NCBI RefSeq assembly: GCF_022023855.1
Contig: NZ_CP059454.1
Location: 1-64,000, forward strand
Reading direction: 5' to 3'
Source: Azospirillum brasilense
Lineage (GTDB): Bacteria > Pseudomonadota > Alphaproteobacteria > Azospirillales > Azospirillaceae
Length of the DNA: 64,000 nucleotides
The translations under genes and the position numbers were made by a program. Shown here piece by piece: positions 33,419-42,027 of this stretch (positions are counted from its first letter, which is position 1; each line of letters opens with the position of its first letter). The notes under the pieces are model-generated. The model searched no databases, had not been told where the DNA came from, and saw nothing but the letters and a program-made list of their open reading frames with translations.

Positions 33419-35812
33419 TCAGGCCAGGAACCGGGCCAGCCTCTCCCAGCCGCCGCCCGGGGCATCGACCCGCTTGCGGGCGAACCAGACGGCGGTGACG
33501 TGCAGGGCCTCGCCGGTGCGGGCGGCGAAGTTCGGGTTTGCCGAGCCCGGCGCGCCGGTGGTCACGAACCGGTCGAGCGTGGCGTCGCTGAGCGACAGGT
33601 CCACCGGCCCCGGCAGGTCCAGTCCGATGCCCGCCAGGGTATCCCCAAGGGCCGTGGCCTGACGCGGGGTGAGCCCCGGCACGCCCGGACGCCCGTTCAG
33701 CCGGACCTCCGCCGAGAAGGCCAGCACCCCGCCCGGCGCCAGACGCCGGTCGATCCAGGCCAGCAGCTCCGCCGCCTTCCCCTCCGCCACCAGGCGCGGC
33801 AGCGTGTTCTGCGGCAGGACGACGGCATCCCACGGCGCGTCGGCGAACAGATCCCGCCCCGGCATCCCGTGATGGATCGCGATGCGGTCGCGGTGGAAGC
33901 GGCGCGGCTTGGCGAGCCAGGGGTCACGGTCGCCGCGCGCCACCCGCTCGGCGTGGGCCGCCGCTCCCGGCCCGACATTGACCACCCCGACGGCCCGCGT
34001 CAGCTCGGTCAGCATGAGGTAGAAGCCGTCCACCTCGGCGCTCAGCACCAGGGCGCGGGACGGACGTTCCAGCACCCCCAGCCGGTCGAGGCCGTAGAGG
34101 AACTGGGCGCGTTCCCAGGTGCCGCGGCTGCGCTTGAAGAAATTGTCGATGTTGTTGCGGGCGTCCTCGTCGCGGCGGCGCTCCGCGTCGGCATCGTCGA
34201 TGTAGGGGGCCTGGAAAGTGGAGACGTTGGTCCGCACCCGCACCGCCCAGGGCCGCCAGGACGGGTCGTCCCAATCCTCCGCCGCGGCGAGCTTGCTGAG
34301 CGCCGGGGGGCCGGAGGGCCGTTCCTGCACCGGCAGGAGTATCTCCGGGCGCAGCCGGGCGGCGTTGCGGTGGCGCGCCGCCGCGGCCTTCAGGGCGGTC
34401 ACGCGGTCCGGCGCCACCCGCTCCACGCTGATCAGGCCGGGCCAGTCGAGGGCGGCGACCAGCGGCCCGCTCCAGCGGCGCGGGTCGGCGCCCTCCAGAT
34501 CCTCGGTCGCCAGCAGGGCTTCCAGGTCGCGGCGCATCAGATGCACCTCGCGCGGGGCCGGCGGGACCGGGCGGGCGAGACGGGCGGCCAGGAAATCCTC
34601 CAGCGTCGTCACGGCGGGGGATTCCGCCCGCGGCTCCGGCTCCAGCAGGCCGCGGACGACGGCGGCCAGCCGCGCGGCGATGCCCTGGAGGGAGAAACGT
34701 TCCATCGCCACCCAGTGGGCGGCCTCGGCCACCTCCCGGCGGAAGGCGTCGTCGCCGATCAGCCGGGCGAGCGCCGCGGAATAGCCCTCCATCCCCTCGG
34801 CCAGCAGGCCGGACACGCCGTTCTCCAGGCAGTGAGTCACCTCGCCCACCGGCGTGGCGCAGACCGCCACCTTGGCCAGCAGGAACTCGAACATCTTGGT
34901 CGGGCTCTTGGCGACGTTGAACTCGTTGGCCGAGTAGGGCAGCACGCCGATGTCCATCTCCCGCAGCACGGCGGGGATCTCGGCCGGCGGGATGAACTCG
35001 TGCAGTTCGAGGTTGGGCAGGTCCGGGAAGCGCTCCCTCAGGCGCCGCTTCAACTCCTCCCAGGCCCGCCCGAAGCCGATGATGTGGAAACAGGCGCGGT
35101 TGCGCACGGCGCGTGGGACCAGCGCGAAGGCGTCCACCGCGAACAGCACGTCCTTCATGGGAATGTCGCCCCAGAAGTCGCCGGAATAGAGGATGTTCAC
35201 CCGGTCCCCGAAGCGGCGGCGCGGCGCGTCCCGCCCGTCCGCGGTGAACAGGTCCTGGTCGGCCACCGTGTGGATCAGGTGCGTGTTCGGGTTCAGCGGG
35301 GCCAGCAGCGTTTCCAGCCGGTGGCTGGCCGCCACGCAGGCCCCGGCCCGGTTGGCGACGGTGTGGAAGAGCTGGTCGGGCCGCAGGCTGGGGAACCAGG
35401 GCTCCAGCCGCCGGAAGGGCTGCATGTCCAGCTCGTAGTCGTCGTAGTCGAGCACGATCCGGTTGCCGCCGCGCTCCGCCGCCAGAGCCGCCGCCAGCGT
35501 GTGATAGCCGACCTTCTGCACATAGAGGATCGCCCGCGGGTTGGTGGCCAGCACCCGGTGCGCCTCCAGGTTCAGGCGGATCTTCTCCTCCTCGGGGATC
35601 GTGGACAGGGCGCCGGCCTGGTCGGTGGCGCCCAGATGGTCGAAGAAGGACAGCACCTCCGCCCGCAGACCCTGCTGGCGCAGCGCCTTGGCGAAATTGT
35701 AGCAGCGCACCCGCGCGGAGGGCTGCCGGAAGCCGTCCTGGGCCAGGAAAATGACGTCCGCCGCCGCGTAGCGGGCGAGGGCATCCGCGTCGAAGGTCGG
35801 CGGCAGGGTCAT
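33419..35812 (-). CDS. GT4-like glycosyltransferase with shared C-terminal module
   Basis: This 797-residue protein is the full-length paralogue of the one at 5183-7582. The GT-B head has ADVIFLAQDGF, RVRCYNFAKALRQQG, VNILYSGDFWGD and the donor-site stretch GVLPYSANEFNVAKSPTKMFEFLLAKVAVC. The C-terminal module has LSKLAAAEDWDDPSW, FFKRSRGTWERAQ, LYGLDRLGVL and SDATLDRFV. Compared with the other copy it is noticeably higher in GC, matching its local DNA. The two copies therefore probably diverged or were acquired at different times. It converges with the radical SAM gene 18 bases away. Confidence 0.9.
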   Translation of the reverse strand: MTLPPTFDADALARYAAADVIFLAQDGFRQPSARVRCYNFAKALRQQGLRAEVLSFFDHLGATDQAGALSTIPEEEKIRLNLEAHRVLATNPRAILYVQKVGYHTLAAALAAERGGNRIVLDYDDYELDMQPFRRLEPWFPSLRPDQLFHTVANRAGACVAASHRLETLLAPLNPNTHLIHTVADQDLFTADGRDAPRRRFGDRVNILYSGDFWGDIPMKDVLFAVDAFALVPRAVRNRACFHIIGFGRAWEELKRRLRERFPDLPNLELHEFIPPAEIPAVLREMDIGVLPYSANEFNVAKSPTKMFEFLLAKVAVCATPVGEVTHCLENGVSGLLAEGMEGYSAALARLIGDDAFRREVAEAAHWVAMERFSLQGIAARLAAVVRGLLEPEPRAESPAVTTLEDFLAARLARPVPPAPREVHLMRRDLEALLATEDLEGADPRRWSGPLVAALDWPGLISVERVAPDRVTALKAAAARHRNAARLRPEILLPVQERPSGPPALSKLAAAEDWDDPSWRPWAVRVRTNVSTFQAPYIDDADAERRRDEDARNNIDNFFKRSRGTWERAQFLYGLDRLGVLERPSRALVLSAEVDGFYLMLTELTRAVGVVNVGPGAAAHAERVARGDRDPWLAKPRRFHRDRIAIHHGMPGRDLFADAPWDAVVLPQNTLPRLVAEGKAAELLAWIDRRLAPGGVLAFSAEVRLNGRPGVPGLTPRQATALGDTLAGIGLDLPGPVDLSLSDATLDRFVTTGAPGSANPNFAARTGEALHVTAVWFARKRVDAPGGGWERLARFLA

Positions 35813-36044
35813 GAGGGGCTCGGCGTAGGGAGGCGGAAGGCGGGAGGAGCACCGCTATCTACCGCCGCTCCGCGAGCCCCGGCAAGCCTTCCCGCATGGG
35901 CTGTGACCAGTGTCTTGGCTGTGGCCATTCTGGGACCAATGTCACACATCCAATCGATAGTGGTATGCCAGTTTTGGAGCGCGAGGGAGCATTCCGCAAC
36001 CCTCGGGACGGGCGGTTTCCCGCCCGCAGGCTCCAGGATCCCGC

Positions 36045-39000
36045 ATGTCCACGTCCCCGCAACGGACCATCGACATCCCGATCGTCGTGAACGCCTGGGG
36101 CGTGTCCGCCGGCCAAGCGCCGCATTTCCGGCTGCTGGTCGACGGCGTGATGATCGGCGAGGCGTGGGTCGCCGCCACCTCCAGCACACCCTACCGCTTC
36201 ACCGCCACGGTCGATCCCGATCAGGCCCACCGGATTTCGATCTGGTACGACAACGACGGGGTGGTGAACGGGGTGGACCGCAACCTCTTCGTCGGCTCCA
36301 TCCTCGTCGACGGGCAGGAGGTCAAGTCCACCGACGCGCGCGCCACCTACGACAAGGGGGCGGTGGACGGGAAGGACGTGGTTGCCGGCCAAGTCGGGCT
36401 CTATTGGGGTGGCCTGCTGTCCTTCGGCCTGGGCGAGGAAATGTTCGGCGGTCCGCTGGTCCGCCCGCCGCCCAAGCCGGAAGAGGTCATCACCAAGCCC
36501 ATCGCCATCGCCATCGAGGCGGCGGGCGGCGCGTCCGCCACCGGGCCGGTGCGCTTCAAGGTTCTGGTGGACGGCAATCTGGTCGGGGAGGCGGAGGCTG
36601 CGTCCGGCACCGCCGAACGCTTCACCTTCGGCGTGACTGTCGACCCGTCCGTTGCCCACACGGTGCGGATCCTGCCCGTGGGAGAGCTGACGCTCGGCGC
36701 CGTGACGGTGAACGGCAAGACCCTGGCCACCCCCACGCCGTCCAACGACGGCTCCGTCACCCTGACGGTCGCCGCCCCCGTGTTCCAGGGCAGCGCGTCG
36801 GACGCAGCGGCTCCGCAGGGCGACGCCTTCTACGTGGCGAAGAACGGCAACGACGGCTGGTCCGGACGGCTGGCTGCCCCCAACGCCGAGGGCACCGACG
36901 GCCCCTTCGCCAGCCTGGAGCGGGCGCAGGCGGCCATGCGCGCCGGTACCGTCAAGACGACCTACGTCCGCGAGGGCGGTTACACCCTGACGAGCACGCT
37001 CAGCCTCGGCGCGCCGGACAGCGGTGTCCGCATCATCGGATATCCGGGCGAGCAGGCGGTCCTCAGCGGCGGCGAGCGGGTCACCGGCTTCACCTATGAG
37101 GGCAACGGCGTCTGGTCGGCGCCCCTGTCCGCGGCGCCGGGGCTGGACGTCACCGTCGACGGCGTGCGCTACCGGCTGGCCTCCAAGGGCGCCTACGACC
37201 CGCAGGATCCGACCACCGGCTGGTTCGTCGCCGACGCGAGCGCCTATGGCGCCAGCAAGAACGCGCTGCGCTATCGCGCGGGCGATGTCACCGCCGCCGA
37301 TCTGGTGCCCGGCAGCCGGGTCCAGGTCTTCGACACCGAGCGGCTCCAGGACGCGATCCTGACCGTCGCCGGCGTTGACACGGTGACGCGCACCCTGACC
37401 TTCACCGCCGACGCGCCCTTCACCATGCGCGACGGCTCGACCTTCAAGCTGCTGGGCAACAGCGCCCACGTCGATCAGGTCGGGGAGTTCGCCTACCGCG
37501 CCTCGGACGGGCGGCTGGTCATCAAGGCGGGGGAGGACTTCACCGGGACCGGGGTGGAGGTTGCCCGGCTCGGCACGCTGCTGCGGCTGAACGGCGCCAA
37601 TGGAGTGACGGTCCAAGGGCTGACCTTCACCAACACGACGACGGACGGCAACGCGCTCGACGTCGTCAACGGCGACGTGAACACCATCGCCGGCAACGGC
37701 TTCGTGAATGTCGGCACCGGCATCCGGCTGACCCAGGGATCGGACCGCAATCTGGTCAGCGGCAACTATCTGGACCATCTGGGCATCAACGGCATCGCGC
37801 TGACCGGCCAGTCGATCGGCAACACGGTGACCGGCAACCGCATCCAGAACATCGGCGAGGTGCGCAAATACGCCGGCGGCATCATGGCGTCGGGGATCAG
37901 CGACACGGTGATCTCCCACAACGACATCGACCGCAGCGCGCGCTACGGCATCTCGGTCAAGAACTGGGACACCGCGACCATCAGCCTGAACAACGCCATC
38001 CTCTACAACCGCGTCCGCAACACGGGACTGGAGACGGCGGATTCCGGCGGCATCGAGTTGCTCGGGCGGTCGAACCTGAACACCGGCACGCGGATCGAAG
38101 GCAACCGGGTCGAGCACACCGGCGGCATCGCCACCACCAGCACCGGCCAGTGGCTACGCGACTACAAGGGCTACGGGATCTATCTGGACGACCTGACCAG
38201 CGGCGTGACCGTCCGGGACAACTTCCTGCGCGACACCGCCTGGGCCGCCGTCATGATCCATGGCGGCCACGACAACACCGTCACCAACAACATCGGCGTG
38301 CTGGGCGCCAATGGCGAGAGCTTCATCCGCATCGAGTGGGTGCCTCTGGCTGGAGCGGCGGGCATCCCGGCAAACAACACGGTCACCGGCAACCTCGTGT
38401 CGGGGGCGGTGCCGCTCGGCGGCTACGTGACGATCCTGTCGGCGGGGCAGAACGCCATCGACGCCAACTTCCTGCATCAGGTGGGCGCCTATGGGGCGAA
38501 CGACCGGACCGGCGACCCGCTGTTCGCCGACGCCTACAACCACGATTACAGCCTGCTGCCACTGTCCCCGGCCCTGACGGCCGGCCTCCAGGATCTCGCC
38601 TGGACACTGATGGGCATCGTCTCCGGCGGCTCGGCGCCCCCGCAGGACGGCGGCGGGACCACCCCCCTGCCCCCTTCCGATCCCCAGGCCAACGAGCCGC
38701 CCGCCCCGGTGCCGGTGCCCCAACCCGACAACAGCACCCCCGCCGCCCCGTCGGTTTCGGCGCCGCTTCCCGACCCGGCTCCGGCGCGGCCCTCTGTGCC
38801 TTTTAGCCGGATCGTGGACGGTGTGCAGACGACGGTGGCGGCCTATGCTTATGAGGGGCCGGTCACCACCCTGCAATGGAGCTTCCTGGGAACCGCCGAG
38901 AACGAGGTGGTCGGCGGGTCGGATGGCAACGACTTCATCAACCTGCTGGGCGGCGACGACGCCGCGTCGGGTGGAGCCGGGGACGACGTGCTGGACGGCG

Positions 39001-39329
39001 GCTCAGGCTCCAACTGGCTGATCGGCGGGCCGGGCCACGACACCTTCTTCGTCGATGGACGCGGGGGCGAAGTCACCTGGTCCACCATCGTCGATCTGGA
39101 GCGCGGCGAGTGGGCGACCCTCTGGGGCTTCGTGCCCGGACAGTCCCGGCTGACCTGGGAGGAGATGGGCGGCGCCGAAGGCTACAAGGGCGCCACCGTC
39201 CGCTGCGACATCGACGGCAACGGCACCATCGACGCCAGCATGACCTTCACCGGTATGGCCGTGAGCGCCATGACCGTCACCACCGGCGTGGCCGGCAGCG
39301 AGCCCTACATCGCCTTCATCACCCTGTAG
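36045..39329 (+). CDS. Secreted beta-helix protein with CBM domains and RTX tail
   Basis: This 1094-residue protein starts with two tandem carbohydrate-binding-like modules resembling CBM36/60 xylan-binding folds (residues about 8-100 with APHFRLLVDGVMIGEAWV, and about 150-235 with GPVRFKVLVDGNLVGEAE). A right-handed beta-helix follows (about 262-850; FYVAKNGNDGWSG entry, many NxVxGNxI-type coils, GGIMASGISDTVISHNDI), as in polysaccharide lyases and mannuronan epimerases. A proline-rich linker leads to a C-terminal RTX calcium-binding and secretion region (GGSDGND, GGDDAASGGAGDDVLDGG). There is no Sec signal; type I secretion is inferred from the tail. The tail matches those of the two RTX proteins at 56.8-62.4 kb. 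Probable target: the organism's own surface glycan or plant cell wall. Confidence 0.9.
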   Translation: MSTSPQRTIDIPIVVNAWGVSAGQAPHFRLLVDGVMIGEAWVAATSSTPYRFTATVDPDQAHRISIWYDNDGVVNGVDRNLFVGSILVDGQEVKSTDARATYDKGAVDGKDVVAGQVGLYWGGLLSFGLGEEMFGGPLVRPPPKPEEVITKPIAIAIEAAGGASATGPVRFKVLVDGNLVGEAEAASGTAERFTFGVTVDPSVAHTVRILPVGELTLGAVTVNGKTLATPTPSNDGSVTLTVAAPVFQGSASDAAAPQGDAFYVAKNGNDGWSGRLAAPNAEGTDGPFASLERAQAAMRAGTVKTTYVREGGYTLTSTLSLGAPDSGVRIIGYPGEQAVLSGGERVTGFTYEGNGVWSAPLSAAPGLDVTVDGVRYRLASKGAYDPQDPTTGWFVADASAYGASKNALRYRAGDVTAADLVPGSRVQVFDTERLQDAILTVAGVDTVTRTLTFTADAPFTMRDGSTFKLLGNSAHVDQVGEFAYRASDGRLVIKAGEDFTGTGVEVARLGTLLRLNGANGVTVQGLTFTNTTTDGNALDVVNGDVNTIAGNGFVNVGTGIRLTQGSDRNLVSGNYLDHLGINGIALTGQSIGNTVTGNRIQNIGEVRKYAGGIMASGISDTVISHNDIDRSARYGISVKNWDTATISLNNAILYNRVRNTGLETADSGGIELLGRSNLNTGTRIEGNRVEHTGGIATTSTGQWLRDYKGYGIYLDDLTSGVTVRDNFLRDTAWAAVMIHGGHDNTVTNNIGVLGANGESFIRIEWVPLAGAAGIPANNTVTGNLVSGAVPLGGYVTILSAGQNAIDANFLHQVGAYGANDRTGDPLFADAYNHDYSLLPLSPALTAGLQDLAWTLMGIVSGGSAPPQDGGGTTPLPPSDPQANEPPAPVPVPQPDNSTPAAPSVSAPLPDPAPARPSVPFSRIVDGVQTTVAAYAYEGPVTTLQWSFLGTAENEVVGGSDGNDFINLLGGDDAASGGAGDDVLDGGSGSNWLIGGPGHDTFFVDGRGGEVTWSTIVDLERGEWATLWGFVPGQSRLTWEEMGGAEGYKGATVRCDIDGNGTIDASMTFTGMAVSAMTVTTGVAGSEPYIAFITL

Positions 39330-39401
39330 CCGGCTCCTTTTCCACCATGCACCGCCGGGACCACACGCAACACCCCGGCGGACGGAACAGACGGCAGAAC
39401 C

Positions 39402-39430
39402 GGCGTTATCACCGCCACCTTCATAACGCC
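39402..39430. promoter_or_regulatory. Candidate ModE-type operator upstream of mosBA
   Basis: A perfect 8-base inverted repeat, GGCGTTAT at 39402-39409 and ATAACGCC at 39423-39430, flanks a 13-base spacer. CGTTAT/ATAACG half-sites in this layout resemble Mo-responsive ModE boxes. It lies 233 bases before mosB and after the end of the RTX gene, in the right place to control the molybdenum storage genes. Exact spacing has not been checked against this group's ModE sites. Confidence 0.5.
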
Positions 39431-39663
39431 ATGAAAAACAACGATATTTTTTATTTTCCGGGTTGACGCTTGCACGGGAAGAGATCACGGTTCCGTCAAC
39501 GCCTGATATAAGCCTCAGCCTTTGAAACGCCGTTTTGCGGGATCGACAAGGCGGGGCCACACCCGCTTGCCGCCGATTCCGCCGGATGCCTTTTCCCTTG
39601 GACCGGACCGGGAGGAAACGGCCCCCACGGACATGCCTTCGAACCGAAAGGGAATAGCCCCTC
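39431..39663 (+). other. GC-rich structured leader of mosBA
   Basis: With the operator this makes a 334-base region without a gene. It contains TTGACG at 39463 as a possible -35 box, then hairpin-forming sequence (for example GGCGGG...CCCGCTTG around 39560-39575). GGGAGGAAAC occurs at about 39609, the same decamer seen in the elements near 44.1, 44.3 and 48.4 kb. No riboswitch class could be recognised. Confidence 0.35.
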
Positions 39664-40476
39664 ATGACCAGCACGACAGCGGAGCTTGAAGCGCTCCTCA
39701 TGCAGCGGTCGCTGACCGACGCGCAGCTTCTGGCGGCGGCGGACGTCGCGGCGGATTTCCGCATCCTGCCGAACGCGACGGTGCTCAAGATCGGTGGGCA
39801 GAGCGTCATCGACCGCGGTCGCGCCGCCGTCTACCCGCTGGTCGACGAGATCGTCGCCGCCCGCAAGGAGCACAAGCTGCTGATCGGAACCGGCGCCGGA
39901 ACCCGCGCCCGCCACATCTACTCGATCGCGGCGGGACTGAACCTGCCGGCCGGCCTGCTCTCGCAGCTCGGCGGCTCGGTCGCCGACCAGAACGCCGCGA
40001 TGCTCGGCCAGCTCCTCGCCAAGCATGGCATCTCCGCGGTGGACGGCGCCGGCTTGTCGTCGGTACCGTTATTCCTGGCCGAAGTGAACGCCGTCGTCTT
40101 CAGCGGCATGCCACCCTACAAGCTGTGGATGCGCCCTGCCGCCGAGGGCGTCATTCCGCCCTACCGCACCGACGCCGGCTGCTTCTTGGTGGCCGAACAG
40201 TTCGGCTGCCGGGCGATGATCTACGTGAAGGACGAGAATGGGCTGTACACCGGGAACCCGAAGACCTCCAGGAACGCCACCTTCATCCCGAGGATCTCGG
40301 TGGACGAGATGAAGGCGAAGGGGCTTCAGGACTCGATCCTGGAGTTCCCGGTGCTCGACCTGCTGAAGAACGCCCGCCACGTCCGCGAGGTGCAGGTCGT
40401 CAACGGCCTCGTCCCCGGCAACCTGACCCGCGCGCTCGCCGGCGAGCATGTCGGCACCATCATCACCGCGCGCTGA
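39664..40476 (+). CDS. mosB: Molybdenum storage protein, beta subunit
   Basis: This 270-residue protein is very close in sequence to Azotobacter vinelandii MosB: STAELEALLMQRSLTD, ADFRILPNATVLKIGGQSV and VPLFLAEVNAVVFSGMPPYK all fit. It belongs to the amino-acid-kinase fold (UMP kinase-like). With MosA it forms an alpha3beta3 cage that packs polyoxomolybdate clusters using ATP in the cytoplasm, storing Mo for nitrogenase. It is followed by mosA with a 13-base gap, so the two are co-transcribed. A ModE-like palindrome lies upstream. No nif genes are in the window. Confidence 0.96.
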   Translation: MTSTTAELEALLMQRSLTDAQLLAAADVAADFRILPNATVLKIGGQSVIDRGRAAVYPLVDEIVAARKEHKLLIGTGAGTRARHIYSIAAGLNLPAGLLSQLGGSVADQNAAMLGQLLAKHGISAVDGAGLSSVPLFLAEVNAVVFSGMPPYKLWMRPAAEGVIPPYRTDAGCFLVAEQFGCRAMIYVKDENGLYTGNPKTSRNATFIPRISVDEMKAKGLQDSILEFPVLDLLKNARHVREVQVVNGLVPGNLTRALAGEHVGTIITAR

Positions 40477-40489
40477 AGGACCACACGCC

Positions 40490-41350
40490 ATGTCCGACAC
40501 CCAGCACAAGAAGCATGCCAACAGCATCAAGCATGTGGCCTCGCCGCTCGCGCGCCAGACCCTTCTCGACGGCAGCCTGACCGCCCCGGTCGCCGGCGTC
40601 CGCCCGATCCGCCTGCTGCCCTGGCTCCAGGTCGTGAAGATCGGCGGGCGGTCGATCATGGACCGTGGTCACGAGGCGATCCTGCCGATCGTCGAGGAGA
40701 TCCGGAGCATTCTCCCCGAACACCGGCTGCTGATTCTGACCGGCGCCGGCATCCGCGCCCGCCATCTCTACAGCGTCGGGCTGGATCTCGGCCTGCCGGT
40801 CGGCTCGCTCGCTCCGCTCGCCGCGACCGAGGCCGGGCAGAACGGCCACATCCTGGCCGCTCTGCTCTCGCCGGACGGCGTGTCCTACGTCGAGCACGGC
40901 ACCATCGCGAACCAGCTGGCAGTCCATCTGTCGGCCGCCCGCGCCGTGGTGGGGAGCGCCTTCCCGCCCTACCACCACCACGAGTTCCCCGGCTCGCGCA
41001 TCCCGCAGCACCGGGCCGACACCGGCGCCTTCCTGCTGGCCGACGCCCTGGGCGCCGCCGGGCTGACCATCGTGGAGGATGTGGACGGCATCTACAGCGC
41101 CGACCCGAACGGCCCCGAGGGCGGCATGGCGGAGCTGCTGCGCGAGACCACCGCCGCCGAGCTGACCAAGCGGGGCGGCACGCTGCCGCTGGACGGTGCG
41201 CTGCTGGAGGTGATGGCGAACGCCCGCCACCTGGAGCGCGTGCAGGTCGTCAACGGGCTGGTTCCGGGCCGCCTGACCGCCGCGCTGCGCGGCGGGCATG
41301 TCGGCACCATCATCCGCACTGGTATCCGCAACGGCGCCCGCTCGCTCTGA
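40490..41350 (+). CDS. mosA: Molybdenum storage protein, alpha subunit
   Basis: This 286-residue protein matches MosA: NSIKHVASPLARQTL, RPIRLLPWLQVVKIGGRS, SLAPLAATEAGQNGHILAAL and the histidine-rich PPYHHHEFPGSRIPQHRADT that helps bind molybdate clusters. It shares the amino-acid-kinase fold with MosB and binds ATP. The start is the ATG at 40490, giving the conserved N-terminus, with GAAGGA upstream. The earlier in-frame codon lies inside mosB. The gene ends 28 bases before a strong terminator, so the operon is mosB-mosA only. Confidence 0.96.
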   Translation: MSDTQHKKHANSIKHVASPLARQTLLDGSLTAPVAGVRPIRLLPWLQVVKIGGRSIMDRGHEAILPIVEEIRSILPEHRLLILTGAGIRARHLYSVGLDLGLPVGSLAPLAATEAGQNGHILAALLSPDGVSYVEHGTIANQLAVHLSAARAVVGSAFPPYHHHEFPGSRIPQHRADTGAFLLADALGAAGLTIVEDVDGIYSADPNGPEGGMAELLRETTAAELTKRGGTLPLDGALLEVMANARHLERVQVVNGLVPGRLTAALRGGHVGTIIRTGIRNGARSL

Positions 41351-41377
41351 GCGGCACCGGTCCGTCAGAGAACGACG

Positions 41378-41410
41378 AAGGCGTCCGATGGCAACACCGG
41401 ACGCCTTTCG
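41378..41410 (+). terminator. Rho-independent terminator of mosBA
   Basis: A perfect 10-base stem, AAGGCGTCCG (41378-41387) with CGGACGCCTT (41398-41407), closes a 10-base loop shortly after the mosA stop. The T run is short, so efficiency is uncertain. It could also serve the convergent small gene. Confidence 0.7.
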
Positions 41411-41436
41411 CGCATGAACGGCGCGCCTTCAGGAAT

Positions 41437-41736
41437 TCAGTTGCTCGTCACCGGCTTGCGGACGGCCTTCTGTCCGTCGGTCTTCGCCACGGCCTTCACG
41501 GCGGGCGGCGCCATGTCCTCCGAGGACGCCTGCTGAAGCCGGCCCTGCGGGCTCGCCTTCGACGGGAAGGCCACCGGCAGCAGCATCGCGGCGAAGACGG
41601 CGACGGCGATCAGGGTCTTCACGGCCTCCCAGGCGAAGCCGCCGCGGCGCGGGGCGTTGGACAGCAAGAGGGCGTCATCCGCCTCCAGGGCGGTCGCCGA
41701 GGCAGCCGGCATCGGCTGGACTGCGGTCATGGACAT
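41437..41736 (-). CDS. Hypothetical small single-pass membrane protein
   Basis: This 99-residue protein has one clear hydrophobic helix (VKTLIAVAVFAAMLLPVAF, about residues 38-56), preceded by a basic PRRGG and followed by an alanine/lysine/proline-rich tail. It is probably anchored in the inner membrane with a periplasmic C-terminus. No family is recognised. The start MSMTAVQP was preferred to an upstream in-frame codon. It may be the terminal gene of a leftward unit but is separated from the GT4 gene by 291 bases in which I see no feature. Confidence 0.6.
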   Translation of the reverse strand: MSMTAVQPMPAASATALEADDALLLSNAPRRGGFAWEAVKTLIAVAVFAAMLLPVAFPSKASPQGRLQQASSEDMAPPAVKAVAKTDGQKAVRKPVTSN

Positions 41737-42027
41737 GGCAGGCACTCGTGTTCGGGTTCGCCGGATTGGTACCCACACCATCGCAAGGGGCATGCCATGC
41801 CCCGCACCCAGAACCCGACGTTCCCAGGCCTTCGTTTGGAAATTATCTCAAAATCAAACCAATGCCGAGGGTTCCGCCCCGCTGCCGCTCTCGGTGCGGG
41901 CATCGCGTTTCGCGGGCGCAAAAAAAGCCATTTCCGGCTCACGCGCTCGGCAAAAACCTCCCATGGGCGGCCGCTTCTGCCCACCCGCCGGGAAAATATT
42001 GCCGTATGGAGCGGGGTCTTTTCGGCC

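Noticed and set aside
33500..37099. 1199-codon plus-strand frame
   Set aside because: Antisense to the GT4 paralogue and out of frame with the beta-helix protein; no recognisable domains.
35859..38117. 752-codon minus-strand frame over the beta-helix gene
   Set aside because: Mirror frame of repetitive, high-GC coding DNA with no domain support.
39480..39663. Molybdenum-cofactor riboswitch before mosB
   Set aside because: The leader is structured, but I could not match the conserved Moco motif segments; recorded only as a structured leader.
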